Positions 45,417 through 54,697 of a DNA stretch of 64,000 bases are shown here, piece after piece. The stretch lies in NCBI GenBank assembly GCA_937915865.1, contig CALGIG010000025.1, positions 5,999 to 69,998 of the forward strand. Reading direction: 5' to 3'. The DNA comes from an uncultured Prolixibacteraceae bacterium (GTDB lineage Bacteria > Bacteroidota > Bacteroidia > Bacteroidales > Prolixibacteraceae). Every line of letters begins with the position of its first letter. Within the stretch, counting starts at the first letter, position 1. A program made the position numbers and the translations under genes. Under the pieces are notes generated by a model. It saw only the letters and a list, made by a program, of their open reading frames with translations. It was not told where the DNA came from and made no database searches.

Positions 45417-47045
45417 ATGAACCGATTTTATTCACTTTGTTTGGTTGCCGTAACGGTTTTTACATTGAAAGGAACTGCGCAAACAACCAATTCACTTTCA
45501 AAATCGTGGGTTTCTGACAATGGCGACGGAACATACACCAATCCGGTTTTGTATGCCGATTATTCCGATCCCGATGCCATTCGTGTTGGTGACGACTATT
45601 ATCTCACAGCATCGTCGTTCAATTGCATGCCCGGATTGCCTATTCTGCATTCCAAAGATTTGGTAAACTGGGAGTTAATTGCGTATGCTTTAGACAAACA
45701 ACCGCCATTCGACGTGTTTGATAAAGTGCAGCATGGTGGTGGCGTTTGGGCGCCCTGTATCAGGTTTCACAACAACGAATTTTACATTTATTATCCCGAT
45801 CCTGACTTCGGAATTTACATGATAAAAGCAAGCAACCCGAAAGGTCCATGGTCGGAACCGTTATTGGTGCAGCCCGGAAAAGGGTTGATCGATCCTTCTC
45901 CGTTTTGGGACGAGGACGGGAAAGCTTATTTGGTTTATGCTTTGGCCGGAAGCCGTGCAGGAGTAAAAAGTGTTATTCTGCTGAACAGGATGGAGCCGGA
46001 CGGTACAAAACTGGTTGGCAACAGTGTGATGCTGATTGACGGACATAAAAATCATCCGACCATTGAAGGCCCAAAAATTTACAAGCGTAATGGTTGGTAT
46101 TACGTTTTTGCACCGGCTGGTGGTGTTCCAACAGGCTGGCAGATGGTTATGCGTTCGAAAAATATTTTTGGTCCGTACCAAGATAAAATAGTGATGGCAC
46201 AAGGCAAAACCGATATAAACGGGCCGCATCAGGGAGCGTGGATTGATACAAAAACGGGTGAGCACTGGTTCCTGAATTTTCAGGATTTGGGTGCTTACGG
46301 ACGGGTATTGCACCTTAACCCGATGAAATGGGTAAACGACTGGCCTGTGATTGGTGTGGACGCCGATGGCAATGGTTGTGGCGAACCTGTTCGAACCTAC
46401 AAAAAGCCAAATGTGGGCAAAAGTTACCCGAAAATGACTCCTCCAGAAAGTGATGAATTTAACGGAAACGAGTTGGGCTTGCAATGGCAGTGGTACGCTA
46501 ATTATCAAACCACCTGGGGATTTCCTTCTGGTGGACTTGGCTTTTTCAGGCTGAATTGTATTCCCCGTCCGGCTGATGCCAAAAATCTCTGGGATGTATC
46601 GAATATACTTTTGCAGAAATTTCCCGCAGCGGAATTTACTGCGACAACCAAATTGACTTTCGACGCACGTTTTGATAAGGAAGAAGTAGGATTGATTGTG
46701 ATGGGTTTAGACTATGGGAGATTAACACTAAAGCGGGAAGATGGAAGACTTAAACTGTACACAGCAACTTGTAAAAATGCGGATAAAGGGACTATCGAAG
46801 AACTTGTTTCGGGTCCTGAGCTCAATTCTAATATGGTATATTTTAATGTTGTCGTGAAGAAAGGTGCCGAATGTCAGTTCGGCTATAGTTTGGATGGAAG
46901 TTCCTTTACCAATCTGGGTAATGTATTTAAAGCCCGTGAAGGAAAATGGATTGGTGCTAAAGTTGGTTTCTATGCCATTCGTGAGGGTATCATAAACGAT
47001 GCAGGCTCGGCCGATATTGACTGGTTCAGGGTGAGCCTCCCCTGA
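45417..47045 (+). CDS. GH43 family glycoside hydrolase with C-terminal beta-sandwich
   Basis: A 542-residue secreted enzyme (signal peptide to about 21, TLKGTAQ). The five-bladed propeller shows the three GH43 acids: YSDPDAIRVGDDYYLT (base Asp, about 51), GLIDPSPFWDEDGKAYL (pKa-modulating Asp, about 158) and TIEGPKIYKRNGWYYV (general acid Glu, about 215). A concanavalin-like sandwich follows from about 340 (SDEFNGNELGLQWQW) to the end. Known substrates of the family are arabinofuranosides, xylosides and galactans. In this locus, arabinan or galactan side chains of pectin are likely; the exact linkage is not readable from sequence. Confidence 0.9.
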   Translation: MNRFYSLCLVAVTVFTLKGTAQTTNSLSKSWVSDNGDGTYTNPVLYADYSDPDAIRVGDDYYLTASSFNCMPGLPILHSKDLVNWELIAYALDKQPPFDVFDKVQHGGGVWAPCIRFHNNEFYIYYPDPDFGIYMIKASNPKGPWSEPLLVQPGKGLIDPSPFWDEDGKAYLVYALAGSRAGVKSVILLNRMEPDGTKLVGNSVMLIDGHKNHPTIEGPKIYKRNGWYYVFAPAGGVPTGWQMVMRSKNIFGPYQDKIVMAQGKTDINGPHQGAWIDTKTGEHWFLNFQDLGAYGRVLHLNPMKWVNDWPVIGVDADGNGCGEPVRTYKKPNVGKSYPKMTPPESDEFNGNELGLQWQWYANYQTTWGFPSGGLGFFRLNCIPRPADAKNLWDVSNILLQKFPAAEFTATTKLTFDARFDKEEVGLIVMGLDYGRLTLKREDGRLKLYTATCKNADKGTIEELVSGPELNSNMVYFNVVVKKGAECQFGYSLDGSSFTNLGNVFKAREGKWIGAKVGFYAIREGIINDAGSADIDWFRVSLP

Positions 47046-47104
47046 CCCCTCCGAAGGAGGGGGAGAAGAGTGACGCCAACTGCAAAACTTATCGAAACGG
47101 CTAT

Positions 47105-47232
47105 GTTTTCTTTACCCTGAAAGGGTTTAATGTGAATAGCCCGGGGTTTTAACCCCGGGGGCGAATGAAAGAAAAAAGACCGTCCGTGCAAAAATGTTGA
47201 ATAATGAGTTTTTCTTGTTTCGGACAGAATGG
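47105..47232. repeat. Structured dispersed intergenic repeat, copy 1
   Basis: It contains a small hairpin CCCT-GAA-AGGG (47115-47125), ATAGCCCGGGGTTTTAACCC (a palindrome at about 47138-47162), then GACCGTCCGTGC ... ATGTTGAA and TTTCGGACAGAATGG. The same order of segments occurs at 57011-57154 with base-pair-preserving changes. A short hairpin CCCCTCC-GAA-GGAGGGG lies just before it at 47046-47062. Confidence 0.6.
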
Positions 47233-47262
47233 ATTAAACGTTTATAAAAAAGGATGTGTAAA

Positions 47263-48237
47263 ATGAAATTGAAATATTTTAAGCAGATCTGTTGTATGGT
47301 GTTTTTACTGGTCATTGCGAATTCTGCTTTTGCTTCCGACTACCATTTCATCGTTTCTGTCGATGGCACCGGCGACTTCCGAACCGTTCAGGAAGCGATT
47401 AATGCTGTTCCTGATTTCAGGAAGAATGAGACCAAAATATTTATCAAAAATGGTACGTATAAGGAAAAACTAATACTTGCAACCAGCAAAACCAATGTCA
47501 CTTTTGTTGGCGAAGACCGAGACAAAACCATTTTGACTTACGACGATTTTGCTTCGAAGAAAAACCGTTTTGGCGAAGAGATTGGAACAACAGGTTCAAC
47601 GTCGCTCTTTGTTTTTGGCGATGGGTTCAGGGCCGAGAATATCACTTTCGAAAACTCTTCGGGTCCGGTTGGACAGGCTGTAGCAGTGCGCGTTGATGGC
47701 GATATGGTGGCATTTATCAACTGCCGTTTTCTCGGATTTCAGGATACCTTGTACCCGCATGGCGAGAAAAGCAGGCAGTATTATAAAAATTGCAGCATCG
47801 AAGGAACTGTGGATTTTATTTTTGGATGGTCAACAGCTGTATTCGATCGTTGTACAATAGTTTGCAAAGATCTTGGTTTTGTTACGGCGCCATCAACTAA
47901 CGAAGAAACCAAATATGGTCTGGTGTTTCTCGATTGCAAAATTACCGGTGATGCGCCTGAAGCTTCTTTTTATCTTGGGCGTCCGTGGAGGCCATTTGGA
48001 AAATCAGCATTTTTGCGCTGCGATTTGGGCAAAATGATTAAGCCCGAAGGTTGGCACAACTGGGACAAGCCTGATGCGGAAAAGAATTCGTGGTTTGCCG
48101 AATATAAAAATACGGGACCTGGATCGTCGGTTGAAAAGAGGGTAGGATGGTCGCACCAGTTATCTGATCAGGAAGCATTGGAATATACTCCTGAAAAGAT
48201 TCTGGGCGAATGGGTGAAAAAATTCAGTGTTCAGTAA
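47263..48237 (+). CDS. CE8 pectin methylesterase, second copy
   Basis: A 324-residue secreted esterase. I chose the ATG at 47263 (MKLKYFKQICCMVFLLVIAN, a signal peptide); an in-frame ATG three codons earlier is also possible. It has FLGFQDTLYPHG (about 157), IEGTVDFIFGWSTAVF (about 180) and YLGRPWRPFGKSAF (about 237), so the catalytic Asp pair and Arg are present. It differs clearly from the first CE8 (44302), so the two are probably old paralogues with different substrate preferences rather than a recent duplication. Confidence 0.92.
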   Translation: MKLKYFKQICCMVFLLVIANSAFASDYHFIVSVDGTGDFRTVQEAINAVPDFRKNETKIFIKNGTYKEKLILATSKTNVTFVGEDRDKTILTYDDFASKKNRFGEEIGTTGSTSLFVFGDGFRAENITFENSSGPVGQAVAVRVDGDMVAFINCRFLGFQDTLYPHGEKSRQYYKNCSIEGTVDFIFGWSTAVFDRCTIVCKDLGFVTAPSTNEETKYGLVFLDCKITGDAPEASFYLGRPWRPFGKSAFLRCDLGKMIKPEGWHNWDKPDAEKNSWFAEYKNTGPGSSVEKRVGWSHQLSDQEALEYTPEKILGEWVKKFSVQ

Positions 48238-48240
48238 AAT

Positions 48241-48320
48241 TTGTTGCGAGTTGCGGGGTACGAGTTACGGAGAATAACTAGCAACCCGTATCTCGCAACT
48301 TGTAATCCGCAACAATATAA
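48241..48320. repeat. Imperfect palindromic repeat upstream of GH28
   Basis: TTGTTGCGAGTTGCGGGG near the left and CTCGCAACTTGTAATCCGCA on the right form an imperfect inverted repeat of about 76 bp. An upstream-extended frame for the GH28 gene (from 48241) reads through this element, which argues for the later start. Confidence 0.5.
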
Positions 48321-48330
48321 AACAAAAAAT

Positions 48331-50016
48331 ATGAACGTCTTAAAATCAACTATCTCACTGTTATCAGTAGTTTTAATTTCGGTTTATGCTTTTTCGCAAG
48401 CGGATAAGTATTCCGATTTATACAAAGACATTGAATTTCAGATGCCTAAAGTTAAGGAGCCGGTTATACCTAAAAATTCTGTATTAATTACTGATTTTGG
48501 CGCAAAAAGCGGTGGACAGGAGCTTTGCACCAGAGCTTTTGCAGATGCAATTGATGCTGTATCGAAAAAAGGAGGAGGCCGCGTTGTAATTCCTCGCGGA
48601 ACATGGCTCACTGGCCCGATTACCTTAAAAAGCAATATTGAGCTTTATTCCGAAACAGGAGCTCTGATTATTTTCAGTAAAAACAAAAACCTGTACCCTT
48701 TGGTTGAAACCAATTTCGAGGGGTATAATACGTTTCGTTGCATGTCGCCAATCAATGGGCGGAATCTGGAAAATATCGCGATAACCGGTCACGGAGTTTT
48801 CGATGGGGCAGGCGATGTTTGGCGGGCAGTTAAAAAAGAAAAATTAACAGAAGGACAGTGGAGAAACCTGGTGGCATCGGGAGGTATTGTCAGCGAAAAC
48901 GGGAAAACCTGGTATCCATCGGAACAATTCAGAGATGGCGAGAAACAGGCGGAAATGAATGTTCCCAGATTTATGAAAACAAAAGCTGAATTCGAAAAAA
49001 TTCGTGATTTTCTTCGCCCTGTAATGGTCAGCCTTATTTCGTGCAAAAAAGTGCTTTTCGATGGACCAACGTTCCAAAATTCGCCGGCATGGTGTATTCA
49101 TCCGCTGATGTGTGACGATTTTACTTTCAGATATATGACCATCCGCAATCCGTGGTACTCACAAAATGGCGATGGAATTGATATTGAATCGTGCAAGAAC
49201 AGCGTAATTCACGATTGCACTTTTGATGTTGGCGACGACGGTATTTGCATTAAATCGGGTAAAGATAAAGATGGACGAGATCGTAAGAAACCTAATGAAA
49301 ACCTTATAATTAAGAATTGTATTGTGTTTCATGGACATGGTGGTGTAACTGTAGGTAGCGAAATGTCGAGCGGCGTCAAAAACCTTCATGTTTCGAATTG
49401 TACGTTTATTGGAACTGATGTTGGTCTTCGTTTTAAAAGTAATCGCGGCAGAGGTGGCGTTGTTGAGAATATTTATATTTCGAATATTGAAATGATTAAT
49501 ATTCCGACCCAGGCCATATCGTTCAACCTTTTCTACAGCGGTCGTTCGGCGTCGGAAGATTTGGAAGCCGGGGATAGTGGACAAACTCCAAAGCTTTTAC
49601 CTGTAAGCGAAGAAACCCCACAGTTTAAAAACATATTTATAAAAAATGTAAATTGCAACAGAGCTATGTTGGGCATTCAGTTACAGGGTCTCCCTGAAAT
49701 GAACCTCGAAAATGTTGAATTGGAGAACATTACAATAGAAGCCGATTACGGAATGACTTGCTGCAATGCAAAAAATGTGAAGATTAAAAATATAACACTC
49801 CTGACAAAGAAAGCTCCGGTAATCGATCTGAAAAACAGTTTGGATATAACAATTGACGGATTGAAAACTACTGCGGGTATTGATCCAATGATAAAAGTTG
49901 CAGGCTCGTCGATGGGCCGTTGTGTACTTGAAAACACTGGAATTACAAATGCTGATAAACAAGTTATTATCGGTGCTGAAGTTCCGAAAGGTGTTGTAAA
50001 AATCGGTAACCTGTAA
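48331..50016 (+). CDS. GH28 polygalacturonase-like glycoside hydrolase
   Basis: A 561-residue secreted beta-helix enzyme. The ATG at 48331 starts a signal peptide (NVLKSTISLLSVVLISVYAF); the 30-codon longer frame translates a repeat. The N-terminus of the mature enzyme has VLITDFGAKSGG and GGGRVVIPRGTWLTGPI, as in the family. Catalytic motifs are present: NGDGIDIES (NxD; about 280), VGDDGICIKSG (the DD pair; about 302), HGHGGVTVGSEMS (about 332) and RFKSNRGRGG (the RxK site; about 366). Known activity: hydrolysis of galacturonide linkages in pectin, exo or endo. It is followed 12 bp later by the CE12 gene. Confidence 0.92.
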   Translation: MNVLKSTISLLSVVLISVYAFSQADKYSDLYKDIEFQMPKVKEPVIPKNSVLITDFGAKSGGQELCTRAFADAIDAVSKKGGGRVVIPRGTWLTGPITLKSNIELYSETGALIIFSKNKNLYPLVETNFEGYNTFRCMSPINGRNLENIAITGHGVFDGAGDVWRAVKKEKLTEGQWRNLVASGGIVSENGKTWYPSEQFRDGEKQAEMNVPRFMKTKAEFEKIRDFLRPVMVSLISCKKVLFDGPTFQNSPAWCIHPLMCDDFTFRYMTIRNPWYSQNGDGIDIESCKNSVIHDCTFDVGDDGICIKSGKDKDGRDRKKPNENLIIKNCIVFHGHGGVTVGSEMSSGVKNLHVSNCTFIGTDVGLRFKSNRGRGGVVENIYISNIEMINIPTQAISFNLFYSGRSASEDLEAGDSGQTPKLLPVSEETPQFKNIFIKNVNCNRAMLGIQLQGLPEMNLENVELENITIEADYGMTCCNAKNVKIKNITLLTKKAPVIDLKNSLDITIDGLKTTAGIDPMIKVAGSSMGRCVLENTGITNADKQVIIGAEVPKGVVKIGNL

Positions 50017-50028
50017 ATTTTGCCTGAA

Positions 50029-50790
50029 ATGAAACGAATGATTTTGAGCATGTTGCTGTTTCTAGGATTGTTTGTGTCGACGACGAATGAAAATGTGAAC
50101 GCCCAGTCGAACAATGGCCGGATAACCGTATTTACAATCGGCGATTCGACAATGGCCAATAAAAAGGCTGAAGTGGCCCCTGAAACGGGCTGGTGCCAGG
50201 TATTTCAGAATTTTGTCAGTTCGGGTATTGAAATAAAAAACAGGGCAATGAACGGACGAAGTTCGAAAAGCTTCATTACCGAAGGTCGCTGGAAATCAGT
50301 TCTCGATTCGTTAAAGGCTGGTGATTATGTGTTTATTCAATTTGGCCACAACGACGAAAAAAAACAAGATTCGACCAGGTACACCGAACCTTTTACTTCT
50401 TACCGCAAAAATCTGGAGCGATTTGTTAATGAAACACGGGTGAAAGGAGCAACTCCAATTTTATTCACTTCAATAGTTCGCCGGAAATTTGAAAACGGAA
50501 TGCTGACCGATACACATGGTAATTATACAGTGGTCACAAGAATAGTTGCAACCGAGATGAAAGTACCGCTGATTGATTTACAATTGCTTACGGCAGGTGC
50601 TGTCACTGCATTTGGCGAAGAACAATCGAAACAGATTTATTTATGGACTTCACCAACTGAAAAATTTCCGGAAGGCAGGAAAGATGATACCCACCTTTGT
50701 AAAGAAGGGGCTCATTTGGTAGCGAAGCTGGCCGCACAACAACTTATGTTATTGGATAATACACTTGGAAAGGATATTAAAAGCAAGTAG
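50029..50790 (+). CDS. CE12 rhamnogalacturonan acetylesterase (SGNH hydrolase)
   Basis: A 253-residue secreted esterase; the ATG at 50029 starts a signal peptide (MKRMILSMLLFLGLF), while the TTG at 50020 adds three unlikely residues. The SGNH blocks are visible: block I FTIGDSTMA with the nucleophile Ser at about 39, a Gly in block II (NGRSSKSFI), block III FGHNDEK with Asn, and block V DDTHLCKEGA with the Asp-x-x-His pair at about 222. Known role: removes acetyl groups from the rhamnogalacturonan backbone. It is the last gene of the pectin locus on this strand. Confidence 0.9.
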   Translation: MKRMILSMLLFLGLFVSTTNENVNAQSNNGRITVFTIGDSTMANKKAEVAPETGWCQVFQNFVSSGIEIKNRAMNGRSSKSFITEGRWKSVLDSLKAGDYVFIQFGHNDEKKQDSTRYTEPFTSYRKNLERFVNETRVKGATPILFTSIVRRKFENGMLTDTHGNYTVVTRIVATEMKVPLIDLQLLTAGAVTAFGEEQSKQIYLWTSPTEKFPEGRKDDTHLCKEGAHLVAKLAAQQLMLLDNTLGKDIKSK

Positions 50791-50895
50791 ATAAATACAA
50801 CGAACTTTAATTAATATGAATATCCTTTTCGTTGCCTAAAGCTGAATGAAGCGCTAGGGGCTTAGGCCATTGAGCCGTCAAACGTAGTTTTATCT

Positions 50896-51414
50896 TCATC
50901 TCTTGGTGTAAAATGTATATCTTACATTTAGAATTAAAGGAAATTCCGTAAATGTTTTTTTACCTGTAGCATCGTAATTTATCGGAACTGAATAAACTTT
51001 AGATGCAACCTGGTAACCTAATTCTACTGCAATGCCTTTACGATGAACTCGTTTGCTATACCATTCCTTTCCAACAAAAAATCCAGGAATAGGAAGGCTG
51101 GCTCTTGAATCAGGTTGGGTTAAGTTCAACCATTTGTATTTTCCAATGATTCCAATGTACGTTCGATCAGTCCTTTTGTAAACCAGCGCATGTAAAAATT
51201 TAAACCCGGCTTCAAAATCGTTTGGTTTTAAATCCTCAAATTCAGCAGCTATGCCTCCAAATAACTCAAAACCAGTTTTTTTCGATACCCAGTCTCTGTA
51301 ATTTGGTCTAATACTGAATAGCGAAAATTCTCCTCCCAATCCGCTTATTTTTTGAGCGAAAGTATCTAAACACAAAGTCGTGAACAAAAGGATAATGATC
51401 ATTATTTGTTTCAT
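50896..51414 (-). CDS. Small exported beta-barrel-like hypothetical protein
   Basis: A 172-residue protein with a signal peptide (MKQIMIIILLFTTLCLDTFA) and a body of alternating strands (GGIAAEFEDL; RTYIGIIGKYKWL; GIAVELGYQVAS) ending VRYTFYTKR, compatible with a small outer-membrane barrel. I do not recognise the family. It converges with the CE12 gene across a 105-bp spacer that contains a weak GCCTAAAGC/GGGCTTAGGC stem (about 50837-50873). Confidence 0.55.
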   Translation of the reverse strand: MKQIMIIILLFTTLCLDTFAQKISGLGGEFSLFSIRPNYRDWVSKKTGFELFGGIAAEFEDLKPNDFEAGFKFLHALVYKRTDRTYIGIIGKYKWLNLTQPDSRASLPIPGFFVGKEWYSKRVHRKGIAVELGYQVASKVYSVPINYDATGKKTFTEFPLILNVRYTFYTKR

Positions 51415-51447
51415 CGTAATGTATTTTTGGTATTTAAGTCAAACTGA

Positions 51448-53358
51448 TTATTTATTTTGCCATTTTTTGATTGCCTCTATATTTTTCTGATTTACAATAT
51501 TTTTTGCTTCAGGAGTATAGAGAAATTCAAGTTCTTTCGTGAAGTATTCGGTTATTTTTCCTCTTACCATTTTCATGGTCGAATTTAATAAATGGTTTTG
51601 TTCGGTAAATGCTTCGGGCAAAACAGCAATTGTTGCCGGTAACCATCGTTCGGGAAACGATTCGGCAAATTTTCCACCTGTTTTGTAGGCATCCACTTCT
51701 TCCTGAATAATTTTAAGACATTCAATCAGCGCTTCATCAGTACCTGCTTTTAAACCTCGTTTTTCAACCTCACGGTTCAATGTAGCAATATTCGGCACTA
51801 TCATTCCTGAGGTATAGGCATTTTGGTTATTGTAAAGCATACATTGGTCGAAAAAAACAGACTGATCAACAATTGATTCCTCAATTCCTTCAGGACTATA
51901 TTTTTCGCCATCGCTTCCAATCAGTAAGCTTTTGAACCGGCCAAGCACATGAAGAAACCCATCTTTATCCATAAAGCCCATATCGCCGGTGTATAACCAA
52001 CCGTTTTTTACAGTTTCGGCTGTGGCTTTGGGGTTATTCCAGTAGCCTTTCATTACGTTGTCGCCTTTCACAACAATCTCGCCTTTTTCGCCAAGCGGCA
52101 GTTCGTTGCCATCGGCGTCACAAATTTTAAGATCGAGGTACTTTACCAGTCGTCCGGATGAACCAAATTTAACAGCGTTTAGCACATTTGATGAAATAAC
52201 CGGCGCGGCCTCAGATAAACCATATCCCTGGCACATGGGCATACCAATGGCAAAGAAAAAACGTTGGAGTTCGGTATCTAGCAATGCCCCACCACCAATA
52301 AACAGCTCAAGTTTTCCGCCAAAACCTTCACGAATTTTCGAGAACAGTATCTTGTCGTAAAAAGCAAGCAATGGCTTGTATAAAAAGGTCAACCCTTTGC
52401 CCCGGTCCCAGCCGTTGCCGTTGTATTTATAGGCAATTTTTAGCGCATGATTAAACATTTTTTCAGCAATTGGCCCTTTGGTCCTGATGTTCGATTCAAT
52501 GCCTTTCCTGAAGTTTTTGGCTACAGCCGGAACACTCATTAAAATACTGGGCTGAATTTCCTTGATATTCTTCGGAATGTTTTTCAGTGTTTCCATCGGA
52601 GTTTTGCCAATTTCGAGCGACGCTACACCAGCTCCGTAATACATAAAGCAGTACAGGCAGGCTGTGTGAGCAAACGAGTGGTCCCACGGAAGAAATGCCA
52701 GCGTTTTCCAGTCTTCGCCAATATGAAGAACTGTGGCAGACTGAGCCACATTTGCAGCGTAATTCAGTTGGGTAAGCATAATCCCTTTAGGATCGGCCGT
52801 GGTGCCCGACGTGTATGAGATATTTGCAACATCATCAGGCAAAACAGATTTGTATAAAGCCTCGAATTTTTCTGCTTTTTCTTTCAGGTATTCGTCACCC
52901 AAAGCCAGAACCTGCTCGTAGCTAATGTCTTTGGCTCCCGGATTTTCTTTTCCATCCAGGTAAATAACTTTTTCAAGTTCAGGTAGCTGGTTGGTAATTT
53001 CTTCAATCTTCGATGCCTGTCCTCGGGATACGATCACCATTTTGCTTCCCGAATGTGATAACCTGAATTTCAGATCGTTGCCCGATTCGAGCTTTACCGA
53101 TAACGGAACATTAATACCTCCGGCATATAAAATACCTAATTCAGAAATAATCCAGGCATTTCTGCCTTCAGAGATAAGTCCAACACGATCGCCTCTTTGT
53201 AATCCAAGTGAAACCAATCCTGCTCCAAATTTTAACACCAGTTCACGGGTTTGACTGAAAGTTGTCCCCTCATATTTCCCATTATGCTTTTCCCACAAAT
53301 AGTTATTATTTGGAAATTTTTTTACACTTGCCTCAAAAAGTTCGATAATAGTCTTCAT
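51448..53358 (-). CDS. Long-chain acyl-CoA synthetase/AMP-forming ligase
   Basis: A 636-residue ANL-superfamily enzyme. The P-loop motif SYTSGTTADPKG (about 181-192), the adenylate motif GYGLSEAAP (about 378), YTGDMGFMDKDGFL (about 456) and GRFKSLLIGSDGEKYSPEGIE (about 475-495) are all present. This layout matches FadD15/FACL-type long-chain acyl-CoA ligases common in Bacteroidota. Known reaction: fatty acid + ATP + CoA to acyl-CoA + AMP + PPi. No beta-oxidation genes are nearby, so membrane lipid recycling is as likely as catabolism. Apparently a single-gene transcript. Confidence 0.9.
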   Translation of the reverse strand: MKTIIELFEASVKKFPNNNYLWEKHNGKYEGTTFSQTRELVLKFGAGLVSLGLQRGDRVGLISEGRNAWIISELGILYAGGINVPLSVKLESGNDLKFRLSHSGSKMVIVSRGQASKIEEITNQLPELEKVIYLDGKENPGAKDISYEQVLALGDEYLKEKAEKFEALYKSVLPDDVANISYTSGTTADPKGIMLTQLNYAANVAQSATVLHIGEDWKTLAFLPWDHSFAHTACLYCFMYYGAGVASLEIGKTPMETLKNIPKNIKEIQPSILMSVPAVAKNFRKGIESNIRTKGPIAEKMFNHALKIAYKYNGNGWDRGKGLTFLYKPLLAFYDKILFSKIREGFGGKLELFIGGGALLDTELQRFFFAIGMPMCQGYGLSEAAPVISSNVLNAVKFGSSGRLVKYLDLKICDADGNELPLGEKGEIVVKGDNVMKGYWNNPKATAETVKNGWLYTGDMGFMDKDGFLHVLGRFKSLLIGSDGEKYSPEGIEESIVDQSVFFDQCMLYNNQNAYTSGMIVPNIATLNREVEKRGLKAGTDEALIECLKIIQEEVDAYKTGGKFAESFPERWLPATIAVLPEAFTEQNHLLNSTMKMVRGKITEYFTKELEFLYTPEAKNIVNQKNIEAIKKWQNK

Positions 53359-53425
53359 TAAGTTATCGTTTAAGAATTATTCCTATAAAACTCAAATGTA
53401 CAAATTTTTGTTTTGGCTGGTACCA

Positions 53426-53449
53426 AAAGAAAAAGGGCCGAAGCCCTTT
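53426..53449 (-). terminator. Terminator of galM
   Basis: Stem AAAGGGC / GCCCTTT (53432-53438 and 53443-53449) with loop CGAA. On the minus strand it is followed by TTTTCTTTT, 4 bp after the galM stop codon. Confidence 0.8.
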
Positions 53450-53452
53450 CCT

Positions 53453-54499
53453 CTAAATTGTACCGAATTTATAAATCGTTTTTTCGTGGAATTTGTCTCC
53501 CGGTTTAAGTATAACCGAAGGAAAATCGGGTTTATTTACCGAATCGGGGTAATGCTGTGTTTCAAGGGCAACACCCGAATAACTTCCGAATTGGCGTTTA
53601 CCTCCGATCATTAAATCAGGTATCCAATAACCTGTGTAAAGCTGAATTCCGGGTTGTGTGGTATAAACTTCAACCGAACGCCCAGTTGTAGCTTCGCTCA
53701 GGGTTCCTGCATAAATTAGTTCACCTTCAGAGTTGTCGAGTACAAAATTCAGGTCGTAACCATTTTCAAGGCTTTCGATGTCTTTACCCAACTTCTTTCT
53801 ATTCAGAAAATTGAATGGGGTATGCTCAACCGGCACAATTTTACCGGTTGGAATCATGTCAACCGATTCAGTGAATGTTTTGGCTGTCAACTGAAGTTCA
53901 TGATCAAGAATTTGATCTTTTCCTCCTGTAAAATTGAAATAAGTATGGTTGGTTAGGTTAACAATTGTTGTTTGGTCGGTTTCGGCCCCATATTCGAGCG
54001 AAAGTTCATTGTTGTTATTTAAAGTATAAGTGCAGGTTATTTGCAGATTTCCCGGATAACCTTCTTCCATGTCGGGGCTTAAATAGCTAAGCTTAACGCC
54101 TATTTTGTCTGCAGATTCAATGATTTCAGCTGAAAATAAACGACGGTCATATCCAATCAATCCTCCGTGCAGGTGGTTGGGCCTATTGTTTACAGCCAAT
54201 GAATAGTTTTTACCTTCGAGGTCAAATTTACCTTCGCCAATGCGATTGCAAGCCCGTCCGCAAATACATCCGAAATATGGATAACTTCCCAGATATTGCT
54301 CGTTCAAATAAGTTTCAAGTTTATCGAACCCACATACTACGTTGGTTAATTTACCATTCTTGTCAGGTGTTTCAACCAAAGTTATAATACCACCGTAGTT
54401 AGTTATTTTAACAGTTACCTGGTTATCATTTGAGAGAGTGAACAGGTCAACCTGCTGTCCATCATTTAATTGTCCGAATTTGGTTTTTGTAATTCTCAT
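53453..54499 (-). CDS. galM: Aldose 1-epimerase (galactose mutarotase)
   Basis: A 348-residue cytoplasmic epimerase (no signal peptide). Family landmarks: NYGGIITLVETPDKNG near the start, GRACNRIGEGKF (substrate Arg, about 79), NRPNHLHGGLIGYDRR (His, about 104), NLTNHTYFNFTGG (His, about 182) and GVALETQHYPDSVN, whose Glu (about 314) is the catalytic base. Function: interconverts alpha- and beta-galactose ahead of galactokinase. It is transcribed divergently from the GntR-type regulator, with a candidate operator between them. Confidence 0.92.
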   Translation of the reverse strand: MRITKTKFGQLNDGQQVDLFTLSNDNQVTVKITNYGGIITLVETPDKNGKLTNVVCGFDKLETYLNEQYLGSYPYFGCICGRACNRIGEGKFDLEGKNYSLAVNNRPNHLHGGLIGYDRRLFSAEIIESADKIGVKLSYLSPDMEEGYPGNLQITCTYTLNNNNELSLEYGAETDQTTIVNLTNHTYFNFTGGKDQILDHELQLTAKTFTESVDMIPTGKIVPVEHTPFNFLNRKKLGKDIESLENGYDLNFVLDNSEGELIYAGTLSEATTGRSVEVYTTQPGIQLYTGYWIPDLMIGGKRQFGSYSGVALETQHYPDSVNKPDFPSVILKPGDKFHEKTIYKFGTI

Positions 54500-54599
54500 G
54501 TTTAGATATTTTTAGTTTTTTAATTGTTTTGAGATGCAAGCTCCGGGTTTTGGGTTGAAAACTTTCAACTGTGACCGAAAACTGTTTTCAACCGGCATA

Positions 54600-54668
54600 C
54601 AAATTTAATTTTTTAGCTCATACTGGTAGGTACTGGTCGTACTTTATCGAGATTTATTTTTATTTTTG
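54600..54668. promoter_or_regulatory. Divergent galM / gntR promoters with operator
   Basis: On the minus strand CAAATTTA (54600-54607) is the reverse of TAAATTTG, a good -7 element for galM. On the plus strand TATTTTTG (54661-54668) is a -7 element for the regulator gene (start 54698). Between them lies ACTGGTAGGTACTGGT (54622-54637), made of two ACTGGT half-sites in direct orientation, placed where the galM -33 element should be. Nearly the same sequence in reverse (ACCAGTACCCACCAGT) is upstream of galT. Confidence 0.65.
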
Positions 54669-54697
54669 GTTGCATAAAACCTTAACATACCAGGCTT

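Noticed and set aside
45861..46508. 215-codon antisense frame in the GH43 gene
   Set aside because: It lies wholly inside a well-supported gene and shows no domain; a codon-bias shadow.
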